Below, piece by piece: positions 1 to 5,414 of a stretch of 5,414 bases of DNA; within the stretch, counting starts at the first letter, position 1; each line of letters begins with the position of its first letter. The DNA comes from Hyphomicrobiales bacterium (GTDB lineage Bacteria; Pseudomonadota; Alphaproteobacteria; Rhizobiales; S144-35). Below the pieces are notes generated by a model. That model worked only from the letters and a program-made list of their open reading frames with translations, was not told the DNA's origin and searched no databases. The stretch is taken from contig WGBT01000088.1 in assembly GCA_015494185.1 (NCBI GenBank), forward strand, positions 1 to 5,414. Reading direction: 5' to 3'. Both the position numbers and the translations under genes were made by a program.

Positions 1-69
1 CAAGGGGGCAGAAGGGGGAGCAAGAGGTTTTGCGGCTCTTGTGTTGTGAGGGGGGGATGAGGCAAGCCG

Positions 70-642
70 ATGCCAAAACAGGCAAACAACATGCGTGACA
101 GGTTGAAACAGATCATTCGCGAAAAATCATTTTCATCAGGCCGCTCGGTCACTCTGGCGTCAGGCCGCCAGTCCAATTTCTATTTCAATATGAAACCGAC
201 CATGCTGGATCCTGAAGGATCGGCTCTGATTGCAGAACTGATGCTGGCGGAATTGGCTGATGAGCAAATCGATCTGGCGGGGGGCTTGGAAATGGGAGCG
301 GTGCCGTTGGCGGCTTCACTGGCCACACTCTCGCACCAAAAAGGTCGCCCGGTGCGGGCCTTTTTCATGCGGAAACAGGCCAAGGAGCACGGCACCAAGG
401 CGCTTATCGAAGGGCTGCTTGCCCATGAGAGCTTGCAAGGGAAACGGCTGGCGATTTTGGAGGATGTGACGACTACGGGAGGCTCTGCCCTTAAAACCAT
501 CGATGCGGTCTTGGCGGAAGGGGCGTCAATTGGCAAAGTGATCACCGTGGTTGACCGTGAGGAAGGAGCTGCCCAAGCCTTTCAAGACCGCGGGCTGCCT
601 TTTGTGCCCTTGCTGCGGGCTTCAGATTTCATGTCAGATTAG
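70..642 (+). CDS. pyrE: Orotate phosphoribosyltransferase (PyrE)
   Basis: This cytoplasmic enzyme joins orotate to PRPP to give orotidine 5'-phosphate and pyrophosphate, the fifth step of de novo pyrimidine synthesis. The 190-residue product has the type I phosphoribosyltransferase layout: the substrate loop LASGR (29-33), the stretch NMKPTMLDPEG (40-50), GGLEMGAVPLA (71-81), the flexible catalytic loop RKQAKEHGTK (101-110, with the expected K102, K105 and H107), the PRPP-binding motif EDVTTTGGS (131-139) and VDREEGA (161-167). Length and sequence resemble the short Bradyrhizobium-type PyrE and the gene appears intact. ATG 70 is the first in-frame start, because a TGA at 58-60 closes the frame upstream. 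A GAGG at 59-62 lies seven bases before it and supports this choice; the ATG at 91 is a possible later start without such a site. The G-rich bases 1-56 show no recognisable gene end or promoter. Confidence 0.97.
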   Translation: MPKQANNMRDRLKQIIREKSFSSGRSVTLASGRQSNFYFNMKPTMLDPEGSALIAELMLAELADEQIDLAGGLEMGAVPLAASLATLSHQKGRPVRAFFMRKQAKEHGTKALIEGLLAHESLQGKRLAILEDVTTTGGSALKTIDAVLAEGASIGKVITVVDREEGAAQAFQDRGLPFVPLLRASDFMSD

Positions 643-722
643 CTTTTTCCGTTGTATTTGTTCCCATGATCCATAGCGTTTTTTGACCCATGGCCCTTTC
701 AAGAAAAACCTCTTAATATTTC

Positions 723-750
723 TTAACATTAAAGGCGCATTAACGATTAT
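723..750 (+). promoter_or_regulatory. Candidate promoter with CtrA-like box
   Basis: The AT-rich gap after pyrE contains TTAACA (723-728) and, 16 bases later, GATTAT (745-750), a plausible but imperfect sigma-70-like pair about 40 bases before the next gene. Lying across it is TTAAAGGCGCATTAA (729-743), which fits the TTAA-N7-TTAA consensus of the alphaproteobacterial cell-cycle regulator CtrA. A further TTAA lies at 713-716. The match is by eye only; AT-rich spacers produce such boxes by chance. Confidence 0.35.
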
Positions 751-792
751 CTGGCTATGTTTTGGGGGATGCTATTCACGGAGATCAGATGA

Positions 793-1848
793 ATGCGACG
801 AGGTTTCTTGCGCCTTGCAATCTTGCTGCTTGGTTTTGGGGCATTGCTGGCCGTAAGCGCCCCTTTTGCTGCCAAGCCAACCTCTGAGGCTCGCCAATCG
901 GCCAAGCCATCACTTTTAGCAGACAAACGCCAGATCACTGGGGCGCAACCAGGGCCAGTAGAAACGGGGGAGAGGGGCACGCCCCAAGCCGGACAGACCG
1001 CACAGCGGCGGTGGGCTTTGCTTGATTTTCATGCCATGCGCAACCTCGATTTATGGGTTTCGGAAGATGCAACACGCCTGCGGTTGGGCTTCACGATCGA
1101 TGGTAATGCGCCCCGCGAACAGGTTATCGATTGGCAATTGCGTCTTTGGGGGGCGCGCGGGGATGCCAATCTGACTTCACCACTCCATGCCTCAGATACG
1201 ACCAGTTTACCCATTCGAGGCTGGTATCAAAGCCATCATCCAACCTTGGCGCTGCACCGTTTACGCATTGCAAGCGGGGATCGGGTGCGTGCTCTGGCGA
1301 TTGCGCCCCAGGGCGATAGATTTGCCCTTGGAACCGATCGGGGGTTGTACTATTTCGCTGCGAATAGGGGCCCGGTTTTACCCAAGCCGGCCAGGCTTTG
1401 GCAGCGTTTTGACAGCGCAGCCGTGCAAGCTGTTAATTTTGCCCAAGCCGGTAAAATTTTGATTGCGGTTTATCAAGATGGCCGTATTCGCTGGCATCGG
1501 GCTGAAGATGGCCGAGTTCTGCTTACCTTGCGTTTGCTGCTTGATCGAAACCAGACAAGGCCACATTGGATTTTAATGACACCAGAGGGTTATTTCGCCA
1601 CCTCTTCTGGCGCACGCCGATTGATCCATTGGCATCTGCAGCAGCATGTGAAAAAGGCGTCGGATTTCGTTGCCAGTGAGCGTTTGCGCAAGCTCTATCA
1701 TCGCCCGGATATCGTGGCGGCAACCTTGCGCTGGCATTCCAGTGAAATGGCGATTGCCCGTCTTGAATTTGGCCGATCCAGACTTGCAGCCCGTTATCAT
1801 GAGCCATTTGGCGGGATGCCCACCTTGGTGAGCGTGAGCGCGCCTTAG
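793..1848 (+). CDS. Exported caspase-family relative lacking the caspase domain
   Basis: The 351-residue product begins with a probable Sec signal peptide: MRRGFLR, a hydrophobic core at 8-25, and likely cleavage near 23-27. A low-complexity linker follows to about residue 72. Residues 95-325 resemble the segment that bacterial WD40/caspase (peptidase C14-like) fusion proteins carry between their propeller repeats and their protease domain. Visible landmarks are RALAIAPQGDRFALGTDRGL (166-185), AVNFAQAGKILIAVYQDGRI (213-232) with RWHRAEDGR (233-241), HWILMTPEGYFATSSG (258-273), LIHW (277-280), and ASDFVASERLRKLYHRPDIV (289-308). The product ends at MPTLVSVSAP (342-351), about where family members continue into a P-x-V-x-I-x-SP linker and the caspase fold. 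No His/Cys catalytic dyad region is present. ATG 793 has GGAG (780-783) nine bases upstream; an out-of-frame ATG at 789 overlaps it. It is more likely a non-catalytic periplasmic protein than a protease. The family assignment is from memory of the motif order; the function is unknown. Confidence 0.75.
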   Translation: MRRGFLRLAILLLGFGALLAVSAPFAAKPTSEARQSAKPSLLADKRQITGAQPGPVETGERGTPQAGQTAQRRWALLDFHAMRNLDLWVSEDATRLRLGFTIDGNAPREQVIDWQLRLWGARGDANLTSPLHASDTTSLPIRGWYQSHHPTLALHRLRIASGDRVRALAIAPQGDRFALGTDRGLYYFAANRGPVLPKPARLWQRFDSAAVQAVNFAQAGKILIAVYQDGRIRWHRAEDGRVLLTLRLLLDRNQTRPHWILMTPEGYFATSSGARRLIHWHLQQHVKKASDFVASERLRKLYHRPDIVAATLRWHSSEMAIARLEFGRSRLAARYHEPFGGMPTLVSVSAP

Positions 1849-1997
1849 CTGCCGTCCTTCAACGTTCACTGAGAGAAGCCCGCTGCTTGCCTCCCTTTGG
1901 TGCAAGTTGTTGCTTGTGGCGCACAGGAAGTCACACAATTGCCCCGCAATGGCGGCATCGTGTAGACAAGACCAGCAACAGCGGGTAATGAGATCAC

Positions 1998-2861
1998 ATG
2001 ATCGGGCTTTTTGATTCAGGCCATGGGGGCCTTTCGATTTACGCAGAATTGAGGCAAAGCTTTCCAGATCTTGATTTCATCTATCTGGGGGATCATGGTA
2101 ATGCGCCTTATGGTGACCGTCCGTCAGCCGAGATTTTGCAGCTGACGCAAAGAGGAGTTGAACAGCTGTTCAGGCAGGGGTGCCGGCTTGTGATCCTGGC
2201 CTGCAACACAGCCACCGCCGTTGCCTTGCGTGAGCTGCAAACCAATTGGCTGCCCCATTCGCAATGGCCGGGGCGCAATGTGCTTGGCATTATCGCGCCA
2301 ACTGTTGAAGTGGCAACCCAAACCCCATTTGCGGTGACCACGCCTCAATATCCACAAAAGAACAATCGCGATGTGATCGCTGTGTTTGGCACCAGCCGGA
2401 CCATTGCCAGTCAGGTTTTTGATATTGAAATTCGCAAACGCTGCCCCAAAGTGCAAGTCGTCTCCCAGGCGTGCCCGGAACTGGCGGGGGCGATTGAAGC
2501 CGGGGCGGAGAGGAAGGAGTTGGCGCGGTTGATCGGCGGTTATATTTCTTCCCTGCTGGACAAAACCGGAGGCGTTGCCCCTGACAAGGCGATTTTGGGC
2601 TGTACCCATTATGCGCTGGTGACAGATATTTTTCGCGTGTTTTTACCAAGCCGCACGCGGGTGCTCCACCAGCCGATTGCAGTGGCCAGCAGTTTGGAAA
2701 ATTATCTGGAGCGGCATCAGGAATATTTCGGCGCGGTTCGTGCTGAAGCTTCAGGGCTGACCCGGTTGATCACAACCGGTGATTTGTCACAGGTCAATCG
2801 CTCGGCCCAACATTTTTTGAATGGTTTTCCCGCCTTTGAGCCTGTCAGTTCACTGGTGTGA
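1998..2861 (+). CDS. murI: Glutamate racemase (MurI)
   Basis: MurI interconverts L- and D-glutamate in the cytoplasm without a cofactor and supplies the D-glutamate that MurD adds to UDP-MurNAc-L-Ala during peptidoglycan synthesis. The 287-residue product shows the full Asp/Glu racemase signature: FDSGHGG (5-11; D6, S7), LGDHGNAPYGDR (30-41), the first catalytic cysteine in ACNTATA (68-74; C69), GTSRTIAS (131-138), ACPELAGAIEAG (158-169, with E167 as the likely conserved glutamate) and the second catalytic pair in GCTHY (201-205; C202, H204). The C-terminal TTGD (259-262) is typical of the longer alphaproteobacterial form, as is the extra segment around residues 106-124. The ATG at 1998 leaves only four residues before the FDSG motif, which is short but normal for this family. 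No strong ribosome binding site is visible. It is convergent with queE, with the long palindrome between them. Confidence 0.96.
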   Translation: MIGLFDSGHGGLSIYAELRQSFPDLDFIYLGDHGNAPYGDRPSAEILQLTQRGVEQLFRQGCRLVILACNTATAVALRELQTNWLPHSQWPGRNVLGIIAPTVEVATQTPFAVTTPQYPQKNNRDVIAVFGTSRTIASQVFDIEIRKRCPKVQVVSQACPELAGAIEAGAERKELARLIGGYISSLLDKTGGVAPDKAILGCTHYALVTDIFRVFLPSRTRVLHQPIAVASSLENYLERHQEYFGAVRAEASGLTRLITTGDLSQVNRSAQHFLNGFPAFEPVSSLV

Positions 2862-3209
2862 AAGATGTGGGATTGATACGGCAATTTCACCAGACAGAAC
2901 ACGCTTTCCCTATATGCTATGCTTCTGCCCAAACCCGTCCTTGCATTCCATGGTGAGCGTTTTTGCCTTTTCAGCTGGTTTGTCAAGGGCCGCTGCAAGC
3001 GGCCGCGAAGCGGTTTCAACCCTTGACAAACCAGCTGAAAAGGCCAGTGTCGAACCATGGAATGCAAGGGCGGATTTGCCCCGGTCTTGGGGTGTGCTGC
3101 TTTCTGGGGCGGGGGCGATCGTGCATCAGCGCTGGATCAGTGTGAAATGTGAGGCTTTGGCTGCTGGGGATGATCTGTCATTGGGCTATCAATAGGAATC
3201 GATGGGCTA
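2862..3209. other. Intergenic region between convergent murI and queE
   Basis: This 348-base gap lies between the stop codons of two convergent genes. Its centre is the long interrupted palindrome described separately. Left of it (2862-2934) I see nothing definite. Right of it (3074-3209) there is a small CCCC-GGTCTT-GGGG hairpin at 3079-3092, an 8-base palindrome CAGCGCTG at 3127-3134, and the first copy of an 11-base direct repeat. An open frame crosses the whole gap on the plus strand, but its sequence is unlike any protein I know and its middle is palindrome, so I do not call it. No classical terminator with a T-run is visible for either gene. Confidence 0.7.
2935..3073. repeat. Long interrupted palindrome with nested hairpins
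   Basis: Two blocks on the left pair exactly with two on the right. The outer 16 bases at 2939-2954 (CCTTGCATTCCATGGT) are the reverse complement of 3054-3069, and pairing extends to 2935/3073 with one G-T type mismatch. The inner 25 bases at 2965-2989 are the exact reverse complement of 3020-3044. Between the blocks are unpaired segments of 10 bases (2955-2964) and 9 bases (3045-3053). The apical 30 bases (2990-3019) begin with two perfect small hairpins: CCGCT-GCA-AGCGG (2990-3002) and CCGC-GAA-GCGG (3003-3013). Folded as single strand, this gives a stem, an internal loop, a second stem and two short arms. It could be a MITE-like or other palindromic repeat, a bidirectional terminator or processing site, or a structured RNA. 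There is no transposase in the window. Confidence 0.9.
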
Positions 3210-3213
3210 TCAA
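3182..3213. repeat. 11-base direct repeat across the queE stop
   Basis: TGGGCTATCAA occurs at 3182-3192 and again at 3203-3213, a period of 21 bases. The second copy contains the queE stop codon (TGA on the minus strand, 3210-3212). It may be the trace of a small slippage duplication; a role is not evident. Confidence 0.6.
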
Positions 3214-3980
3214 ATACCGCGGCGATTGCCAAAGGCGTGAATATGCAACCGGTCGCTCAAGATCAGCCCCCGCGCCTGGCAGATCGGCCGTAACTGATCG
3301 AGGCGCGCTTGCAACAGTTTGGAGTCCGTTCCTTCCGGCATCACCAGAAGACGTTTACGGTCGAGCCCAAGACGCGCGGCAAGTGCTTCGATTGCGGTGA
3401 TATCTGCCCCGTTGCGGGCGACAAATTTGAACCAGGCATTTTTGAAAGTGTTGAATGCGCGTAATACCGAGGGCTTGAGGGCCTTGCTGGCGGGCATGCC
3501 GGAATGAGCCAATTTGGGTGAGACGTTGAACTGATCGACCAACGGCCATAAGGTGGAACCGGGGTCAATCGTGCCATTGGTTTCGATTTCAACAAATGCA
3601 TCGGGCCGGGCGGCGCGCAGTTTGCGGATCAAATCGGCAACAGCGAGGCGCTGCAACAATGGCTCGCCGCCGGTGATGACAAAGCCCGGCGCCGAATAGG
3701 CCAGCGCCTTGCGGGCCACCTCATCGGTGGTGGTTTTGATCACCTCTTTGCGGCGGGAGAATTTATGAGGCGCGCCAGGCCGGTCACGCTCATGGCGGAA
3801 TGGGGTTCCCTGCCAGTTCCAGGTATAGGCGGTATCACACCATGAACAGGCCAGGTTGCAGCCCGACAAGCGTAAGAAAATCCGCCTTTCGCCTGCGGTT
3901 ATCCCTTCGCCCTGAATGGAGCAGAAAATTTCCGGCTCGCCCGGTTCTTCGCCGGCCGCCATGTGAATAACAGTACTCAT
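3210..3980 (-). CDS. queE: 7-carboxy-7-deazaguanine synthase (QueE)
   Basis: QueE is a radical SAM enzyme that contracts the ring of 6-carboxy-5,6,7,8-tetrahydropterin to 7-carboxy-7-deazaguanine, the committed intermediate on the way to preQ0, queuosine in tRNA and related modified bases. The 256-residue product has EIFCSIQGEG (17-26), the cluster-binding CNLACSWCDT (C41, C45, C48, the CxxxCxxC form rather than CX14CX2C), the SAM-contacting TGGEP (103-107), EIETNG (131-136) and NVSPK (152-156), and ends in the family-like LHIHAFGNRRGI (245-256). A charged stretch at about 56-82 separates the cluster loop from the next helix and makes the protein longer than E. coli QueE (about 223 residues). 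The first Met is used as start; Met7 is an alternative, and neither has a clear ribosome binding site. No queC, queD or queF is in the window, so the partners must lie elsewhere. Confidence 0.95.
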   Translation of the reverse strand: MSTVIHMAAGEEPGEPEIFCSIQGEGITAGERRIFLRLSGCNLACSWCDTAYTWNWQGTPFRHERDRPGAPHKFSRRKEVIKTTTDEVARKALAYSAPGFVITGGEPLLQRLAVADLIRKLRAARPDAFVEIETNGTIDPGSTLWPLVDQFNVSPKLAHSGMPASKALKPSVLRAFNTFKNAWFKFVARNGADITAIEALAARLGLDRKRLLVMPEGTDSKLLQARLDQLRPICQARGLILSDRLHIHAFGNRRGI

Positions 3981-3991
3981 TGAAAACTTAC

Positions 3992-4030
3992 GCTCTTTAC
4001 GCCACCTCTATCTATATAAGATTAAAGAGC
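3992..4030 (-). promoter_or_regulatory. Inverted repeat in the queE leader
   Basis: GCTCTTTA at 3992-3999 and TAAAGAGC at 4023-4030 form a perfect 8-base inverted repeat with 23 bases between the arms. On the queE strand it starts about a dozen bases before the start codon, and the loop holds the only GAGG in the leader (minus strand, near 4005-4008). A second small hairpin, GTTTC-GAT-GAAAC, sits just upstream at 4032-4044. It could be an operator with half-sites about three helical turns apart, or an RNA hairpin affecting translation. It does not match a preQ1 riboswitch that I can recognise. Confidence 0.4.
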
Positions 4031-4061
4031 CGTTTCGATGAAACCATGATTGGAAAGAGAC

Positions 4062-4070
4062 ATTATACCA
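4062..4070 (-). promoter_or_regulatory. Candidate extended -10 promoter for queE
   Basis: On the minus strand the bases read TGG-TATAAT, a perfect -10 hexamer with the extended TGn element. No good -35 hexamer is visible at 16-18 bases upstream, as is common for extended -10 promoters. Initiation about seven bases downstream would give a queE leader of roughly 70-75 bases that includes both small hairpins. Confidence 0.4.
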
Positions 4071-4223
4071 CCGGCCCCTGACCTTTCTTCGTATACCGTT
4101 CAATTAACGCAAAAAGTTCAAAGGGATACGAGAAACGTCAGCAGTCAATGAAAAATACTGCCGGTATTATATATAGGCGACACGCAGCAGGACAAACCAA
4201 TTGCGGTTTATGAGCTCCAAGAC

Positions 4224-4229
4224 GGAAGG
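4224..4229 (+). promoter_or_regulatory. Ribosome binding site deciding a GTG start
   Basis: GGAAGG lies nine bases before the GTG at 4239. The reading frame has no ATG between the in-frame TGA at 4149-4151 and the conserved domain, so this site is the main reason to choose GTG 4239 as the start of the downstream kinase-fusion gene. Confidence 0.6.
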
Positions 4230-4238
4230 GCGTTTGGC

Positions 4239-5414
4239 GTGACCACCAATGACAACACGGCAAATTTGCAGCAGCAGGAAGCCATTATTGACTTTCTTGC
4301 CCGCCCCGCCAGCTATGATCCGCCCCCGGAAAAGGTAGACGTCATCAAGACCCATGCCGCGATTGTGTTTCTGGCAGGGGATCAGGTGTTCAAGATCAAG
4401 CGGGCGGTGCGCTATTCTTATCTGGATTTTTCGACACTGGAAAAACGCCATCGCGCCTGTCTGCGGGAAATCGAGCTGAACGCTCCCCATGCGCCGCAGA
4501 TTTATCAGGGTGTCGTTGCCATCACCCGGCAACCATCTGGCCGGTTGAGTTTCGCCAACACCGGTGAGATCGTCGAATGGGCGGTAAAGATGCGCCGTTT
4601 CAAGGGGCGTGACCGGCTCGACCGGATCATTGCGGAAAATCGTGCGCCGCCCAATCTTTCCGAACAGCTGAGCCAGGCCGTCTGGGATTGGCATGTCAAG
4701 GCAGCGCGATGGAACGCCCAAAACGCCCCCATGCCCCCAAGGCAAGGGGCGGCCGGGCGGCTCGAGGCGGTCGTTGATGATCTTTTCCAGCGCCTGCAAG
4801 AGGCGGCCCCCTCTTTCGGTCAGGCTGCGGTTGCGGCTTATCAAGACCATCTTAGAAACAGCCTGCATAGGATTGCCCGTTGTTTGAAGCTGCGCGGCAT
4901 GGCTGGTTATGTACGCCGTTGCCATGGGGATTTGCATTTGCAGAACATCGTCATGCTCGAAGGCCGGCCCGTGGTGTTCGATGCCTTGGAATTTGATGAG
5001 GAACTGGCAACGATTGATGTGCTTTATGATTTGGCGTTCCTGCTGATGGATCTCGATTTTCACGGGCGCGGTGATCTCGCCAATGCAATCATCAACCACT
5101 ATTTCTTGAAGGATCTGCGATTTTTGGCTCAAATAGGGATGGCGCTGTTGCCTCTTTTCATTTCACTGCGCGCCGTCATTCGCGCCTTGGTGAACCATGA
5201 CCGGCAAAAACTCGCTAAACTCCACGAGATTCCGCAAATAGAAAGGGAAAGCTTGGCTTACTGGCATTATGCCAGGCGGGTGATCAAGCCTGTTGTGCCC
5301 CGGTTGATTGCCATTGGCGGCGTGTCGGGCAGTGGCAAGTCGACCCTTGCCCGGGCGCTGGCGCCGCAAATTGGCGCGCCACCTGGGGCGATTGTGTTGC
5401 GTTCTGATCAGATT
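4239..5414 (+). CDS. APH-like kinase fused to P-loop kinase, 3' partial
   Basis: The visible 392 residues match the family usually named bifunctional aminoglycoside phosphotransferase/ATP-binding protein (COG2187 joined to COG0645). The first domain (about 13-345) starts with IIDFLARPASY (16-26), has THAAIVFLAGDQVFKIKRAV (38-57) with the likely ATP-contacting lysine at K52 or K54, then YLDFSTLEKR (61-70), the catalytic-loop motif CHGDLHLQNI (228-237; D231, N236) and the metal-binding VFDALEFD (246-253; D248). The second domain begins at about 355 with a Walker A motif, GVSGSGKST (361-369), and runs off the window, as does the stop codon. Despite the name, members are not established resistance enzymes; the true substrate is unknown. 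GTG at 4239 is chosen because it has GGAAGG nine bases upstream and gives the N-terminal length usual for the family. A TTG at 4266 is a less likely alternative. The gene is divergent from queE across 258 bases. Confidence 0.9.
   Translation, partial: MTTNDNTANLQQQEAIIDFLARPASYDPPPEKVDVIKTHAAIVFLAGDQVFKIKRAVRYSYLDFSTLEKRHRACLREIELNAPHAPQIYQGVVAITRQPSGRLSFANTGEIVEWAVKMRRFKGRDRLDRIIAENRAPPNLSEQLSQAVWDWHVKAARWNAQNAPMPPRQGAAGRLEAVVDDLFQRLQEAAPSFGQAAVAAYQDHLRNSLHRIARCLKLRGMAGYVRRCHGDLHLQNIVMLEGRPVVFDALEFDEELATIDVLYDLAFLLMDLDFHGRGDLANAIINHYFLKDLRFLAQIGMALLPLFISLRAVIRALVNHDRQKLAKLHEIPQIERESLAYWHYARRVIKPVVPRLIAIGGVSGSGKSTLARALAPQIGAPPGAIVLRSDQI

Noticed and set aside
1..56. G-quadruplex in the G-rich start of the window
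   Set aside because: There are only three runs of three or more G, and the last is separated from the others by more than 30 bases, so a canonical quadruplex is not supported.
663..693. Terminator after pyrE
   Set aside because: Only a 5-bp CCATG/CATGG pairing is present, without a GC-rich stem directly followed by a T-run.
1938..1950. Hairpin ATTGC-CCC-GCAAT before murI
   Set aside because: The five-bp stem is too short, has no T-run and is not near the start codon; probably chance.
1803..1988. Possible frameshifted continuation of the caspase-family gene
   Set aside because: The alternative frame after the stop at 1846 is open to about 1988, but its translation is rich in Cys, Arg and Trp and shows no caspase-like strand, His or Cys motif.
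2935..3073. Integron attC site
   Set aside because: The size and imperfect palindrome fit, but the expected RYYYAAC and GTTRRRY ends are absent and the inner stem is perfectly paired without the extrahelical bases of attC sites.
2935..3073. Retron msr-msd region
   Set aside because: A long hairpin is present, but no reverse transcriptase gene lies nearby and flanking murI and queE are complete housekeeping genes.
2821..3195. Plus-strand open frame of 124 codons overlapping the murI end and crossing the palindrome
   Set aside because: It begins inside murI in another frame, its middle is encoded by the inverted repeat, and its product matches no family I know. It is most likely a by-product of the palindrome and GC content.
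4167..5132. Minus-strand open frame of 321 codons
   Set aside because: It lies opposite the APH-like kinase gene, whose plus-strand frame carries clear catalytic motifs; the minus-strand product has no recognisable domain.

Overview
The window looks like ordinary chromosomal DNA of an alphaproteobacterium with moderate GC. The placement rests on the protein types: a 190-residue PyrE of the Bradyrhizobium-like form, a MurI of the longer alphaproteobacterial form, a fused aminoglycoside-phosphotransferase/P-loop kinase protein common in that class, and a possible CtrA-type box (TTAA-N7-TTAA). I cannot name a genus. No rRNA, tRNA, CRISPR array, transposase or phage gene was seen.

Layout, left to right. 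Positions 1-69 are a G-rich purine stretch with no recognisable gene end. Next come three genes on the plus strand: pyrE (70-642, pyrimidine synthesis); a predicted exported protein (793-1848) that matches the propeller and linker part of WD40/caspase-family proteins but has no caspase domain; and murI (1998-2861, D-glutamate for peptidoglycan). These three are separated by gaps of about 150 bases, so they need not form one operon. murI faces queE (3210-3980, minus strand, 7-deazaguanine synthesis). The 348-base gap between these convergent genes holds the most striking non-coding structure here: a long interrupted palindrome of about 139 bases whose apical loop contains two further perfect mini-hairpins. 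Upstream of queE a 258-base divergent intergenic region carries a candidate minus-strand promoter and an 8-bp inverted repeat in the presumed queE leader. The last gene starts at a GTG at 4239 on the plus strand and runs off the window; it encodes an APH-like kinase domain followed by a second P-loop kinase domain.

The genes do not form one pathway. pyrE, murI and queE are housekeeping enzymes (UMP, cell wall, tRNA queuosine or other 7-deazaguanines). The caspase-family relative and the APH/AAA protein have no established role. The strongest leads are the cloverleaf-like palindrome at 2935-3073, the caspase-less member of a caspase family, and the structured queE leader.
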